Shown here piece by piece: positions 47,801 through 54,865 of a DNA stretch of 64,000 bases. A program made the translations under genes and the position numbers. The stretch is from Mycobacterium kansasii ATCC 12478 (GTDB lineage Bacteria; Actinomycetota; Actinomycetes; Mycobacteriales; Mycobacteriaceae), in NCBI RefSeq assembly GCF_000157895.3, contig NC_022663.1, forward strand, positions 4,774,001 to 4,838,000, read 5' to 3'. Under the pieces are notes generated by a model, which was not told the DNA's origin, did no database searches, and saw nothing but the letters and a program-made list of their open reading frames with translations. Positions within the stretch are counted from its first letter, which is position 1; each line of letters starts with the position of its first letter.

Positions 47801-50800
47801 GAGCGCCTGCAGCTGCCCACCGACCGGCCCTATCCGCCGGTGGCGGACCACCGCGGCGCGACGGCGACGGTGGGATGGTCGGCCGAGCTGCACCAGCGGG
47901 TGCGCGCCGCGGCCCGCGAGCACAACGTCACCAGCTTCATGGTGGTCCAGGCCGCCCTGGTGGTGCTGCTGTCCAAGCTCAGCGCGAGTTCCGATGTCGC
48001 GGTAGGATTTCCGATCGCCGGCCGCCGCGATCCCGCGCTGAACGACCTGGTGGGGTGCTTCGTCAACACCCTGGTCCTGCGGGTCGACCTCGGCGGGGAC
48101 CCGACCGCCGCCGAGGTGCTCGCCCAGGTGCGAGAGCGCAGCCTGGCCGCCTACGAGCACCAAGACATGCCGTTCCAAGTCGTCGTCGAGCGGCTCAAAC
48201 CTGTTCGGTCGCGCACCCATCACCCCCTGGTCCAGGTGATGGTGGCCTGGCAAAACTTCGCCGGACAAGGCGATAATCCCGCTTCCGGCTTGGTCTTGGG
48301 TGATCTGCAGGTCACCCCGATTCCCGTCGACACCCACACCGCCCGTATGGATTTGGCGTTCTCGTTAGCCGAACAATTCACCGACGCCGGTGCGCCGGCC
48401 GGGATCGGCGGCGCAGTGGAATTCCGCACCGATGTGTTCGATGCGGCCAGTATCGAGGCGCTACTCGAGCGGCTGGCGAAGACGATCGCGGCGATGACCG
48501 CCGATCCCGTTGCGCGGTTGTCGTCGATCGATGTGCTGGACGACGCCGAGCGCGCTCGCCTGGACAGCTGGGGTAACGGCGCGGCGTTGACCAGACCGGC
48601 GCCCTCCGGCAGCTCCATCCCGGCGGCCTTCGCGACCCAAGCGGCGCGCATTCCCGACGCGGTGGCGCTGAGCTTCGAGGGCCGGTCGATGACCTATCGG
48701 GAATTCGACGAGGCGTCGAACCGGTTGGCGCACTTGCTGTCTGATCATGGTGCGGGTCCGGGTTCGGTTGTGGCCCTGCTGTTCTCCCGCTGCGCCGCGG
48801 CGATCGTGGCGATGGCCGCGGTGCTGAAAACCGGGGCGGCCTATCTGCCGATCGACCCGGCGTTGCCAAGGGCACGGATCGCGTTCATGGTTGCCGATGC
48901 CGCGGCGACCGCCGTCGTCACCGCGGCGGGCCTGCGGTCACTGCTGGACGGATGCGACCTGCTGATCATCGATATCGACGACCCCCGCATCCGCGAGTGC
49001 CCGCGCACCGCCCTGCCGACGCCCGCGGCCGATGACATCGCCTACCTCATCTACACCTCGGGCACCACGGGGGTGCCCAAGGCCGTAGCCGCCACCCACC
49101 ACAACGTCGTCCAGCTGTTGGAGTCCCTGGGCACCGCTGCGGCACCCGGACAGGTGTGGTCGCAATCCCATTCGTATGCCTTCGATTTCTCGGTGTGGGA
49201 GATCTGGGGTGCCTTGTTGAGCGGGGGACGGCTGGTGGTGGTGCCCGAGTCGGTGACCGCCTCGCCGGCCGATTTTCACGACCTGTTGGTTGCCGAGCGG
49301 GTCGGTGTTCTCAGTCAGACCCCGTCAGCGGTAGGTGTTTTGCCGCCTCGTGGGTTGGAGTCGGCGGCATTGGTGGTGGCCGGTGAGGCTTGTCCGGCTG
49401 CGGTGGTGGATCGGTGGGCCGGGGGGCGGGTGATGATCAACGCCTACGGTCCGACCGAGACCACGATCTATGCCTCGATGAGCGCGCCGTTGAAGGCGGG
49501 TTCGGGGGTGCCGCCGATCGGTTCGCCGGTGGCGGGGGCGGCGTTGTTCGTGCTGGACGGCTGGTTGCGGGCGGTGCCGCCGGGGGTGGTGGGGGAGTTG
49601 TATGTGGCGGGTCACGGTGTCGGCGTTGGGTATTGGCGTCGCGGCGGGTTGAGTGCGTCGCGGTTTGTGGCGTGCCCGTTTGGTCGGGCCGGTTTGCGGA
49701 TGTATCGCACCGGGGATCTGGTGCGCTGGGGTGCCGATGGGCAGCTGGAGTATCTGGGGCGCGCCGATGAGCAGGTCAAGATCCGCGGGTATCGCATCGA
49801 GCTCGGTGAGGTGCGGGCGGCTTTGGCGGCCGTTTCCGGTGTGGATCAGGCGGTGGTGATCGCTCGTGAGGACCGCCCGGGTGATAAGCGTTTGGTGGGG
49901 TATGTCGTCGGGGCCGCCGATCCCGCCACCGCGCGGGCGGCGTTGGCCGAGCGGTTGCCGTCTTATCTGGTGCCGGCCGCGGTGGTGGCGTTGCCGGGGC
50001 TGCCGTTGACGGTCAACGGCAAGCTCGACATTCGCGCCCTGCCGGCACCGGAGTACCGGGACACCGATCGCTACCGCGCGCCGGGCACCCCGGTCGAGCA
50101 GATCCTGGCCGACAGCTACGCCCGGGTCCTGGGACTGGAACGCGTCGGGGTCGACGAGTCGTTCTTCGACCTGGGCGGCGATTCGTTGGCGGCGATGCGG
50201 GTGATCGCCGCGATCAACACGGCTCTCGACGCGAACCTCACGGTACGCACCCTTTTCGAGGCGCCGACGGCCGCACAGTTGGCATCGTGTATTGGCCGGG
50301 ATCGGCGGCGGCTTGAACCGTTGACGGCCGGCGAACGGCCTGCGGTGGTGCCGTTGTCGTTTGCGCAGAGCCGACTGTGGTTCCTTCACCAACTGTCCGG
50401 CCCCTCACCGGTTTACAACATGGCGGTCGCGTTACGGCTGCGCGGCAAGGTCGACGCCGCGGCCTTGGGTGTGGCCTTGGCGGATGTGGCGGGCCGCCAC
50501 GAAAGCCTGCGCACCGTCATTCTGTCGGTGCAGGGCACACCCCGGCAGCTGGTGCTGCCGGCCGAGCGGGCCGAATTCGGTTGGGAAGTCATCGACACCA
50601 CCGGATGGCCGCATGCCCGGCTAGGTTACGCAATCGAGGATGCGGCACGCCACAGTTTTGACCTGGCTTCCGAAATCCCATTGTGGGCAAAGCTTTTCCG
50701 GATCGCCAAAGACGAGCACGTGCTGGTGATCGTCGTGCACCACATCGCAGCCGACGGCTGGTCGGTGGCCCCGTTGGCGCGTGATCTGGGTGAGGCCTAC

Positions 50801-53800
50801 GCCAGCCGGTGTGCGGGACAGACCCCCGGCTGGGCGCCGTTGCCCGTGCAATACGCGGATTACACGCTGTGGCAACGGGGCAACCTCGGTGATGTCGGCG
50901 ACCGTGACAGTCCGCTCGCCGAGCAGCTGCGGTTCTGGGAGGACACCCTGGCCGGCATGCCGGAACGTTTGCAGCTGCCCACCGATCGACCCTATCCGCC
51001 GGTGGCCGATCACCGCGGCGCCAGCGTGACAGTTGACTGGCCGGCGCGGCTGCAGCAGCGGGTTCGGAGGGTGGCCCGCGAGCACAACGCGACCAGCTTC
51101 ATGGTGGTTCAGGCGGCGCTGGCGGTGCTGCTGTCAAAGCTCACCGGCAGCGCCGATGTGCCGGTGGGGGTTCCGGTCGCCGGGCGCGCAGACCCCGCGC
51201 TCGATGAGTTGGTGGGTTTTTTCGTCAACACCTTGGTCCTGCGGGTCGAACTGGCCGGCGATCCGACTGTCGCCGAGGTGCTCGCCCAGGTGCGAGAGCG
51301 CAGCCTGGCCGCCTACGAGCACCAAGACGTGCCCTTCGAAGTACTTGTCGAGCGGCTCAACCCCACCCGATCGCGAACCCATCACCCCCTGATCCAGGTC
51401 TTGGCGGCCTGGCAGAACTTCCCGGGACACGTCAACGAGCCAGCCACCGGATTGGCCCTGGGCGACCTGCGGGTCACCTCGATGCCGATCGACGCCCACA
51501 CCGCCCGTATGGACCTGACAATCTCACTGGCCGAACGTTTTTCGGATGCCGGTGAGCCGGCCGGAATCGGCGGGACGGTCGAGTTCCGCACCGACGTGTT
51601 CGATGCGGCCAGTATCAGGACGCTGATCCGGCGGTTGCAGAAGCTGCTGAACGTCATGTCCGCCGACCCCGCGGCGCGGTTGTCATCGATCGACATGCTT
51701 GATGACGCCGAGTACGCCCAGCTGGACGAGCGCGCCAACCGGGCGGTGTTGACTCAGCCGGCACTGCCCCGGAGGTCACTTCCGGCGTTGTTGGCAGCGC
51801 AGGCCGCGCGCACCCCGGCGGCGGTGGCAGTGAGCTGCGGGTCCTCGTCGATGACGTATCGGGAGTTCGATGAGGCGTCGAACCGGTTGGCGCACGTGCT
51901 GACCGATCATGGTGTCGTCTCGGGAAGCTGTGTGGCCCTGCTGTTTTCGCGATGTATACCCGCGATTGTGGCGATGACCGCGGTGCTGAAGACCGGGGCG
52001 GCCTATCTGCCGGTGGACCCAGCGCTGCCGGCCGCGCGGATCGAGTTCATGCTCGCCGACGCCGCCCCGGTGGCCGCGATCACCACCGTCGGGCTGGCCG
52101 GCCGGCTCACCGGGCGAGGATTGCCGATCATCGAGGTCGAGGATCCCCGCATCGCCGGCTATCCGAGCACCGGCTTACCGGAACCGGCCAGCGACGACAT
52201 CGCTTACCTGACGTACACCTCGGGCACCACCGGCGTGCCCAAGGCGGTGGCCATCACCCACCACAACGTCACCCAGCTGTTGGAGTCGCTGAGTGCCGGC
52301 TTGCCGCCGGGGCAGGTGTGGACCCAATGTCATTCCTATGCCTTCGATTTCTCGGTGTGGGAGATCTGGGGTGCGTTGTCGGGCGGCGGGCGGCTAGTGG
52401 TCGTACCCGAAGCGCTGACCGCTTCGCCCACCGACCTCCATGCCCTCTTGGCGACCGAGCACGTCGGGGTGTTGAGTCAAACCCCGTCGGCGTTCGATGC
52501 GCTGCAAACCGCCGACACGCTACAGCCCGAACTGAGACATCAACTGGCGCTTCAAACCGTGGTGTTCGGCGGCGAAGCGCTTGAACCGCAGCGTCTTCGG
52601 GACTGGCTGCACAACCACCCGGGATTGCCACGCCTGATCAACATGTACGGCGCCACCGAGACGACGGTGCATGCGTCGTTCCGGGAGATCGTCAGCGGCG
52701 ACGCGGACAGCAGCGCCAGTCCCATCGGAGTGCCGTTGGCACACCTTGCGTTGTTCGTGCTCGACAAGTGGTTGCGCCCGGTTCCGACGGGGGTGGTGGG
52801 TGAGCTGTATGTGGCCGGTGCCGGTGTCGGGCTTGGGTATTGGCGTCGGTCGGGGTTGACGGCGTCGCGGTTTGTGGCGTGTCCGTTCGCCGGCGCGGGG
52901 GCACCGGCACGGCGGATGTATCGCAGCGGCGATCTGGTGCGGTGGCTTCCTGATGGGCAACTGGAGTACCTCGGACGGGTAGATGAGCAGGTCAAGATCC
53001 GCGGGTATCGCATCGAACTGGGAGAGGTCCGGGCCGCGCTGGCCGCACTGGACGGGGTGTACCAGTCCGTGGTGATCGCCCGCGAAGATCAGCCCGGCGA
53101 CCGGTGTTTGGTCGGTTATGTCACCGGGACGGCAGATCCGGCAGGGCTGCGGGCCGCGCTGGCCGAGCGGCTGCCGTCGTACATGGTGCCGGCCGCGGTA
53201 CTGGTGGTCGACGCGCTGCCGCTGACCGTCAACGGCAAACTCGACACGCGCGCGCTTCCGGCGCCGGAATACCGCAGCGCCGACCGAGACCTCGCCCCGG
53301 CCACACCGGTCGAGGAAATCCTGGCCGACACCTACGCCCGGGTATTGGGGCTCGAGCGGGTGGGAGTCGAGCAGTCGTTCTTCGATCTGGGCGGGAACTC
53401 GCTGTCGGCGATGCGGCTGATCGCCGCTGTAAACAGCGCCCTCGACGCGCACCTGACCGTGCCCATATTGTTTGACGCGCCGACGGTCAGAGGCTTGGCA
53501 AGGCACCTGGGCGGGCACGCGACTTCGGAGACGTTTAAGTCCGTGCACGGACGCGACGCCACCGAGCTGCACGCCGGTGACCTGATGCTGGACAAGTTCA
53601 TCGAGCCCGCGACCCTGGCCGCTGCCCCGACGCTGCCAGGCCCCAGTGCCGAGGTGCGCACCGTGCTGTTGACCGGAGCGACGGGCTTCCTCGGGCGATA
53701 CCTGGCCCTGCAATGGCTGGAGCAGATGGAGCTGGTCGGCGGCACGCTGATCTGCTTGGTGCGGGCCGATTCCGACGAGGAAGCGCGGCGTCGTCTCGAC

Positions 53801-54865
53801 AAGACCTTCGGCGGAGACCCGAAACTACTGGCCCACTACCGGGAACTGGCCGCTGATCATCTGCAGGTCATCGCCGGCGACAAGGGCGAAATCGACCTGG
53901 GCCTGGACCGCCGGACCTGGCAGCGGCTGGCCCAGGCCGTCGATCTGATCGTCGACTCCGCAGCGGTGGTCAATGGCGTGTTGCCCTACCGCGACCTGTT
54001 CACGCCGAACGTGGTGGGCACGGTCGAGCTGATCCGGTTGGCGCTCACCACGAGACTCAAGCCCTACAGCTACGTGTCGACCGCCAATGTCGGTGACCAG
54101 ATCCAGCCGTCGGCATTCACCGAGGACGCCGACATCCGGGTCATCAGCCCCACCCGTACCCTCGACGGCAGCGTGGCCAACGGTTACGGCAACAGCAAGT
54201 GGGCCGGCGAGGTGTTGCTGCGTGCGGCCAACGACCTGTATGGGCTGCCGGTCGCGGTGTTTCGCTGCGGGATGATCCTGGCCGACACCAGCTACGCGGG
54301 CCAGCTCAACATGTCCGACACCGTCACCCGGATGGTGCTAAGCGTAGTGGCCGCCGGCGTCGCACCCGCGTCGTTTTATCAGCGCGACGCCAAGGGCAAC
54401 CGGCAACGGGCGCACTTCGACGGTCTGCCGGTCGAATTCGTCGCCGAGGCCATCACCGCGCTGGGTGCCCAGGTGGTCGATGGCTTTGCGACCTACCACG
54501 TGATGAACTCCCACGACGACGGCATCGGGCTTGATGAGTATGTGGACTGGGTGATTGAAGCCGGTTACCCGATCGAGCGCATCGACGACTTCGCGGAGTG
54601 GTTGCGGCGGTTCGAGACCGCCCTGCGTGCCTTGCCGGATCGGCAGCGCCGGCACTCGGTGCTCCAGATGCTGCCGTTGCGTGACTCCGAGCGGTTACGG
54701 CCACTGGAACCGACCCGCGGCTCCAGCGTGCAAACCGCCCGATTCCGGGCAGCGGTGCAGGAAGCGAAACTCGGCCCGGACAAAGACAATCCCGATATCC
54801 CACACGTCTCGGCGCCGGTCATCCTCAAATACGTCACCGACCTGCAACTGCTCGGACTACTTTGA
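35810..54865 (+). CDS. Five-module nonribosomal peptide synthetase with terminal reductase
   Basis: 6351 residues. Approximate domain bases: vestigial A C-terminal fragment 35810-36130, T1 36130-36350, C1 36390-37760, A1 37815-39250, T2 39300-39500, C2 39540-40910, A2 40960-42420, T3 42440-42660, epimerase 42700-44060, C3 44100-45400, A3 45450-46895, T4 46920-47130, C4 47170-48560, A4 48610-50060, T5 50090-50300, C5 50340-51730, A5 51775-53260, T6 53300-53520, reductase 53640-54865. All C domains keep HHxxxDG; the epimerase has HHLAVDGVSW; the reductase has LLTGATGFLGRY and YGNSKWAG. The N-terminal fragment lacks the A10 Lys (VDGELDT for NGKLDI), so T1 must be loaded in trans, probably with an acyl group. 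Specificity-pocket readings (positions 235-331): A1 DFWTLGAIY, A2 DVWSVAAIY, A3 DVWDVGAVD, A4 DFWSVAAIY, A5 DFWSVGMVH; only A5 is close to a known code (Thr). The expected product is an acyl-pentapeptide, D at residue 2, released as aldehyde or alcohol. The start at 35810 is preferred over 35633, which lies inside mbtH. Confidence 0.93.
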   Translation: MDEHAKIRAYGIERGETQAALAGLAGVDQAVVITHEDRTGDKRLVGYVTESVTGAVDPAAARAALAERLPPYLVPAVVVVLEAMPVTVDGELDTASLPAPAPAHRVDSRIEQALRDIYVRLLGVENVGVDESFFDLGGDSLLAMRAIAAVNTELNVDLKVGTLFNWPTIAQLASCIGRHSGRLKRLVAAERPAVIPLSSAQSRLWFIHQLDGSSPVYNRAVALRLSGQLDIRALRTALADVVGRHEILRTVFSAVEGIPQQVVLSAEQADFGWQVLDATGWPADRVIEAIEETARLGFDLASEIPLRARLFRIHDQEHVLVIVLHHIAGDGWSISVLASDVGGAYVSRCSGRAPSWVPLPVQYVDYTLWQRENLGDPADSGSPLAAQLRFWEEALAGMPHRLELPTDRPYPPVADHRGGSVVVDWTAELQQRVGDVARRHNATSFMVVQAALAALLSRLSGSSDVAVGFPIAGRGDPALDGLVGCFVNTLVLRVDLSGDPTFSQLLDRVRQRCLAAYGHQDVPFEALVERLNPPRSWTHHPLVQVMLAWQNFTWHYDDPAAGLALGDLQASPVPIETRTARMDLAFFLAERSTDAGAPAGIGGTVEFRTDVFDAASIEALVERLQRVLVAVTDRPGRRVSSIALLDAVERARLDEWGNRAVLARPAPAAMSIPAAWAAQVARAPDAVAVSSAERSWTYRELDEAANRLAHLLSGYGVGRGTSVALLLERSAQAVVAILAVLKTGAAYLPLDPALPGPRVEFMVDDAAPVAAIATAGLRGRLDGNRLPVIDVADPRVRACPGTALPTPAADDIAYLIYTSGTTGVPKGVAITHHNLTQLIMSFDPGLPGAPEQVWSQWHSYAFDFSVWEIWGALLRGGRLVVVPEWVAASPTDFHDLLVSQRVNVLTQTPSAIGVLTPHGLESTALLMGGEPCPAEVVDRWAGGRVMINAYGPTETAIYTSLSAPLKAGSGMPPIGSPVAGAALFVLDGWLRAVPPGVVGELYVAGHGVGVGYWRRGGLTASRFVACPFGRAGLRMYRTGDLVRWGADGQLEYLGRADEQVKIRGYRIELGEVRAALAAVSGVDQAVVIAREDRPGDKRLVGYVVGAADPATARAALVERLPSYLVPAAVVVVDALPLTVNGKLDIRALPAPEYLDGGRYRPPATLVEEILAGIYARVLGRERVGVDESFFDLGGDSLTAMRVVAAVNATLDSGLKVGSLFEAPAIAQLALRVGGDGGGRGPLAAGARPDVVPLSFAQSRLWFLDQLHGPAPVYHMAVALRLRGRLDADALGAALGDVVARHESLRTLFVAPEGLPQQLVVDPERADFGWQIVDAAGWPAGRLEEAIGATACHPFDLTTEIPLRARLFRVTDDVHVLVVVMHHIAADGWSVTPLARDLGLAYAGRCAGRAPGWAELPLQYVDYTLWQREQLGDPDDRHSPIAAQLCFWEDSLAGLPERLQLPTDRPYPLIADYRGEKVEVKWPAALQERVRDLAREHNVTGFMVVQAALAALLSRLGAGPDVAVGFPIAGRRDPALDELVGFFVNTLVLRVDLTGDPTVAELLVQVRRRSLAAYEHQDVPFEVLVERLKPTRSLTHHPLIQVMLAWQHTGPVQLALADVHATPMPIDTHSARMDLTLSLGERFTDTGEPAGICGTAEFRTDVFDGASIEALIDRLERVLVAMTADATQRISSVNVLDAAEHARLDRWGNRAVLTRPAPTSVSIPAAFAARVAHSPDAVALTCGGESLSYRELDEASNRLAHLLSDHGVGPGSVVALLFSRCAAAIVAMAAVLKTGAAYLPIDPALPRARIAFMVADAAATAVVTAADLRSLLDGCDLAVIDAADPRIPGCPGTALPAPAADDIAYLIYTSGTTGVPKGVAVTHHNVTQLFRIANFFDKPENTAPFAVTQWHSYAFDVSVWEIWGALLDGGRLVVIPEDVAASPADFHDLLVAERVGVLSQTPSAVGVLPPRGLESAALVVAGEACPAAVVDRWAGGRVMINAYGPTETTIYASMSAPLKAGSGVPPIGSPVAGAALFVLDGWLRAVPPGVVGELYVAGHGVGVGYWCRGGLSASRFVACPFGRAGLRMYRTGDLVRWGADGQLEYLGRADEQVKIRGYRIELGEVRAALAAVSGVDQAVVIAREDRPGDKRLVGYVVGAADPATARAALVERLPSYLVPAAVVALPGLPLTVNGKLDIRALPAPEYRDTDRYRAPGTPVEQILADSYARVLGLVRVGVDDSFFDLGGDSILAMQVVAQARTAGVTCRPRDIFIEQTVAGVARVAGVADDAAALNDEGVGDVSPTPIMSWLRSLKSSAGVEQFNQTVVLQAPAGVDETDVAVVLQALLDRHPMLRLRVDDDGTGGWSLSVPEPGAVDARSCLQSVDVWSDEALIRARSRLSPAAGVMLSALWVVDTGRLALIVHHLAVDGVSWRILLGDLNIAWAQRRIRHQVALPAGGTSFRRWASLLSEHACSPAVVDQADAWRQVLAVPAALPAVRSAVDTLATAGRLSVSLDVETTRLLLAEVPAAFHAGVQDILLIAFGLAWARFLGNGGAPIGIDLEGHGRHEDLAPGVDLSRTVGWFTAKYPVALAVGEVAWARVVAGDTALGAVVKDVKEQLRALPDGLTYGMLRYLNADVALPEPEPPIGFNYLGRLGVAAQADDGWRICPGSTGNSSAGLPMPLMHTVEVNSATVDTDAGPQLHADWMWAPSTVDRPSITRLARLWFDALRGICAHVEHGGGGLTPSDIAPARLSQRQIDELHQQYRIADILPLTPLQQGLLFHAGTAQDPHRPSDLYAVQLDISVSGPLDVHRLRDAVQAVITRHPNLMARFCTRFDQPVQIITQDPAVPWRYVELDAEQQIRQVCAAERAAVCDIAHQLPFRAAVIRTAADRHRLVFTYHHIVVDGWSMPILLREIFAGYHGRRLPAATPYRRFLSWLADRDRRGHRAAGAAWREVFAGFDSATLVGPPDRLGLGPRGAISCRVPVATTRALNELARLCHTTVNIVLQGVWAQLLMWLTGHHDVAFGTTVSGRPAELAGSESMVGLFINTVPVRANMTPATTTAELLGRLQHAHNHTLEHQQLALGDIHRITGQERLFDTLFVYENYPIDIAALLGDDELVVTGIASRECTHYPLVVQASPGSELGIRVDFRSDLFDAACIEALIGRLQTLLALMTADPGRALSSVDLLDAGEHAKLDGWGNRAVLTRPAPAPMSIPAAFTAQVARTPRAVALSCGSLSLTYHELDEASNRLAHLLSGHGAGPGSVVALLFSRCAEAIVAMTAVLKTGAAYLPIDPALPTARIGFMLADAAPVVAITTAGLAHRLAGLDVPVIDTEDPRIQACPGTALPAPAADGIAYLIYTSGTTGVPKGVAITHHNVMQMVDSLGATLPGGGVWAQCHSYAFDVSVWEIWGALLRGGRLVVVPEWVAASPTAFHDLLVAEQVSVLDQSPSAVGMLSPHGLESMALVVGGEACPAAVVDRWAGGRVMINAYGPTETTVDAVRSAPLKAGSGVPPIGSPVAGAALFVLDGWLRAVPPGVVGELYVAGHGVGVGYWRRGGLSASRFVACPFGRAGLRMYRTGDLVRWGADGQLEYLGRADEQVKIRGYRIELGEVRAALAAVSGVDQAVVIAREDRPGDKRLVGYVVGAADPATARAALVERLPSYLVPAAVVALPGLPLTVNGKLDIRALPAPEYLDSSRYRAPTGPVEEILAGSYARVLGLERVGVDDSFFDLGGDSILAMRVIAVINTALDCDLRVRTLFDAPTIAELASRIDAEGGGVEPLVAGERPSVVPLSFAQSRLWFLDQLHGPAPVYNMAVGLRLRGELEADALGVALADVVGRHEILRTVISTLQGMPRQLVLPPEQAEFGWEIMDARGWPKARLAAAIAETARRTFNLTADIPLRARLFRITHDEHVLVAAVHHIAADGWSVTPLVRDLGVAYASRCAGQAPGWTELPVQYADYTLWQRAQFGGLDDSDSPLAAQLRFWEDALAGMPERLQLPTDRPYPPVADHRGATATVGWSAELHQRVRAAAREHNVTSFMVVQAALVVLLSKLSASSDVAVGFPIAGRRDPALNDLVGCFVNTLVLRVDLGGDPTAAEVLAQVRERSLAAYEHQDMPFQVVVERLKPVRSRTHHPLVQVMVAWQNFAGQGDNPASGLVLGDLQVTPIPVDTHTARMDLAFSLAEQFTDAGAPAGIGGAVEFRTDVFDAASIEALLERLAKTIAAMTADPVARLSSIDVLDDAERARLDSWGNGAALTRPAPSGSSIPAAFATQAARIPDAVALSFEGRSMTYREFDEASNRLAHLLSDHGAGPGSVVALLFSRCAAAIVAMAAVLKTGAAYLPIDPALPRARIAFMVADAAATAVVTAAGLRSLLDGCDLLIIDIDDPRIRECPRTALPTPAADDIAYLIYTSGTTGVPKAVAATHHNVVQLLESLGTAAAPGQVWSQSHSYAFDFSVWEIWGALLSGGRLVVVPESVTASPADFHDLLVAERVGVLSQTPSAVGVLPPRGLESAALVVAGEACPAAVVDRWAGGRVMINAYGPTETTIYASMSAPLKAGSGVPPIGSPVAGAALFVLDGWLRAVPPGVVGELYVAGHGVGVGYWRRGGLSASRFVACPFGRAGLRMYRTGDLVRWGADGQLEYLGRADEQVKIRGYRIELGEVRAALAAVSGVDQAVVIAREDRPGDKRLVGYVVGAADPATARAALAERLPSYLVPAAVVALPGLPLTVNGKLDIRALPAPEYRDTDRYRAPGTPVEQILADSYARVLGLERVGVDESFFDLGGDSLAAMRVIAAINTALDANLTVRTLFEAPTAAQLASCIGRDRRRLEPLTAGERPAVVPLSFAQSRLWFLHQLSGPSPVYNMAVALRLRGKVDAAALGVALADVAGRHESLRTVILSVQGTPRQLVLPAERAEFGWEVIDTTGWPHARLGYAIEDAARHSFDLASEIPLWAKLFRIAKDEHVLVIVVHHIAADGWSVAPLARDLGEAYASRCAGQTPGWAPLPVQYADYTLWQRGNLGDVGDRDSPLAEQLRFWEDTLAGMPERLQLPTDRPYPPVADHRGASVTVDWPARLQQRVRRVAREHNATSFMVVQAALAVLLSKLTGSADVPVGVPVAGRADPALDELVGFFVNTLVLRVELAGDPTVAEVLAQVRERSLAAYEHQDVPFEVLVERLNPTRSRTHHPLIQVLAAWQNFPGHVNEPATGLALGDLRVTSMPIDAHTARMDLTISLAERFSDAGEPAGIGGTVEFRTDVFDAASIRTLIRRLQKLLNVMSADPAARLSSIDMLDDAEYAQLDERANRAVLTQPALPRRSLPALLAAQAARTPAAVAVSCGSSSMTYREFDEASNRLAHVLTDHGVVSGSCVALLFSRCIPAIVAMTAVLKTGAAYLPVDPALPAARIEFMLADAAPVAAITTVGLAGRLTGRGLPIIEVEDPRIAGYPSTGLPEPASDDIAYLTYTSGTTGVPKAVAITHHNVTQLLESLSAGLPPGQVWTQCHSYAFDFSVWEIWGALSGGGRLVVVPEALTASPTDLHALLATEHVGVLSQTPSAFDALQTADTLQPELRHQLALQTVVFGGEALEPQRLRDWLHNHPGLPRLINMYGATETTVHASFREIVSGDADSSASPIGVPLAHLALFVLDKWLRPVPTGVVGELYVAGAGVGLGYWRRSGLTASRFVACPFAGAGAPARRMYRSGDLVRWLPDGQLEYLGRVDEQVKIRGYRIELGEVRAALAALDGVYQSVVIAREDQPGDRCLVGYVTGTADPAGLRAALAERLPSYMVPAAVLVVDALPLTVNGKLDTRALPAPEYRSADRDLAPATPVEEILADTYARVLGLERVGVEQSFFDLGGNSLSAMRLIAAVNSALDAHLTVPILFDAPTVRGLARHLGGHATSETFKSVHGRDATELHAGDLMLDKFIEPATLAAAPTLPGPSAEVRTVLLTGATGFLGRYLALQWLEQMELVGGTLICLVRADSDEEARRRLDKTFGGDPKLLAHYRELAADHLQVIAGDKGEIDLGLDRRTWQRLAQAVDLIVDSAAVVNGVLPYRDLFTPNVVGTVELIRLALTTRLKPYSYVSTANVGDQIQPSAFTEDADIRVISPTRTLDGSVANGYGNSKWAGEVLLRAANDLYGLPVAVFRCGMILADTSYAGQLNMSDTVTRMVLSVVAAGVAPASFYQRDAKGNRQRAHFDGLPVEFVAEAITALGAQVVDGFATYHVMNSHDDGIGLDEYVDWVIEAGYPIERIDDFAEWLRRFETALRALPDRQRRHSVLQMLPLRDSERLRPLEPTRGSSVQTARFRAAVQEAKLGPDKDNPDIPHVSAPVILKYVTDLQLLGLL
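38617..39267 (+). repeat. Near-identical A-domain C-terminal block, copy in module 1
   Basis: Start of the block GGTGGATCGGTGGGCCGGGG through the A10 region. It is nearly the same DNA sequence as 41753-42424, 46224-46893 and 49385-50055. The four copies encode the A5-A10 part and much of the C-terminal subdomain. Confidence 0.8.
41061..41317 (+). repeat. A2 N-terminal block, nearly identical to 48705-48961 in A4
   Basis: The two copies align without gaps at an offset of 7644 bases, from TCGACGAGGCGTCGAACC to GGATGCGACCTG, with a few differences. Confidence 0.75.
41631..42549 (+). repeat. A2/T3 block, nearly identical to 49263-50181 in A4/T5
   Basis: About 0.9 kb is colinear at a constant offset of 7632 bases, from CGCCGGCCGATTTTCACGAC to the carrier-domain FFDLGGD codons. 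Differences are few (for example GGACTGGTACGC against GGACTGGAACGC). It covers the specificity pocket beyond position 239. Confidence 0.8.
46224..46893 (+). repeat. Near-identical A-domain C-terminal block, copy in module 3
   Basis: Same block as 41753-42424 and 49385-50055, diverging mainly just after the GPTETT codons (TVDAVRS here against TIYASMS). Confidence 0.8.
49263..50181 (+). repeat. A4/T5 copy of the 41631-42549 block
   Basis: Partner copy, offset 7632 bases. It is followed by a C-type rather than E-type carrier sequence. Confidence 0.8.

Noticed and set aside
38617..50181. CRISPR or tandem-repeat array suggested by the repeated NRPS DNA
   Set aside because: The repeats are long coding blocks of homologous modules; no short-repeat/spacer pattern exists anywhere in the window.
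49325..50392. Long minus-strand ORFs across the NRPS gene (also at 44231-46009, 52520-53713, 47678-48337)
   Set aside because: They are antisense shadows of high-GC modular sequence; their translations are low-complexity and repeat with the modules.
35559..54865. Siderophore (mycobactin) synthesis suggested by the MbtH protein
   Set aside because: No salicylate, lysine-hydroxylase or polyketide genes are present; MbtH-like proteins accompany many NRPSs.
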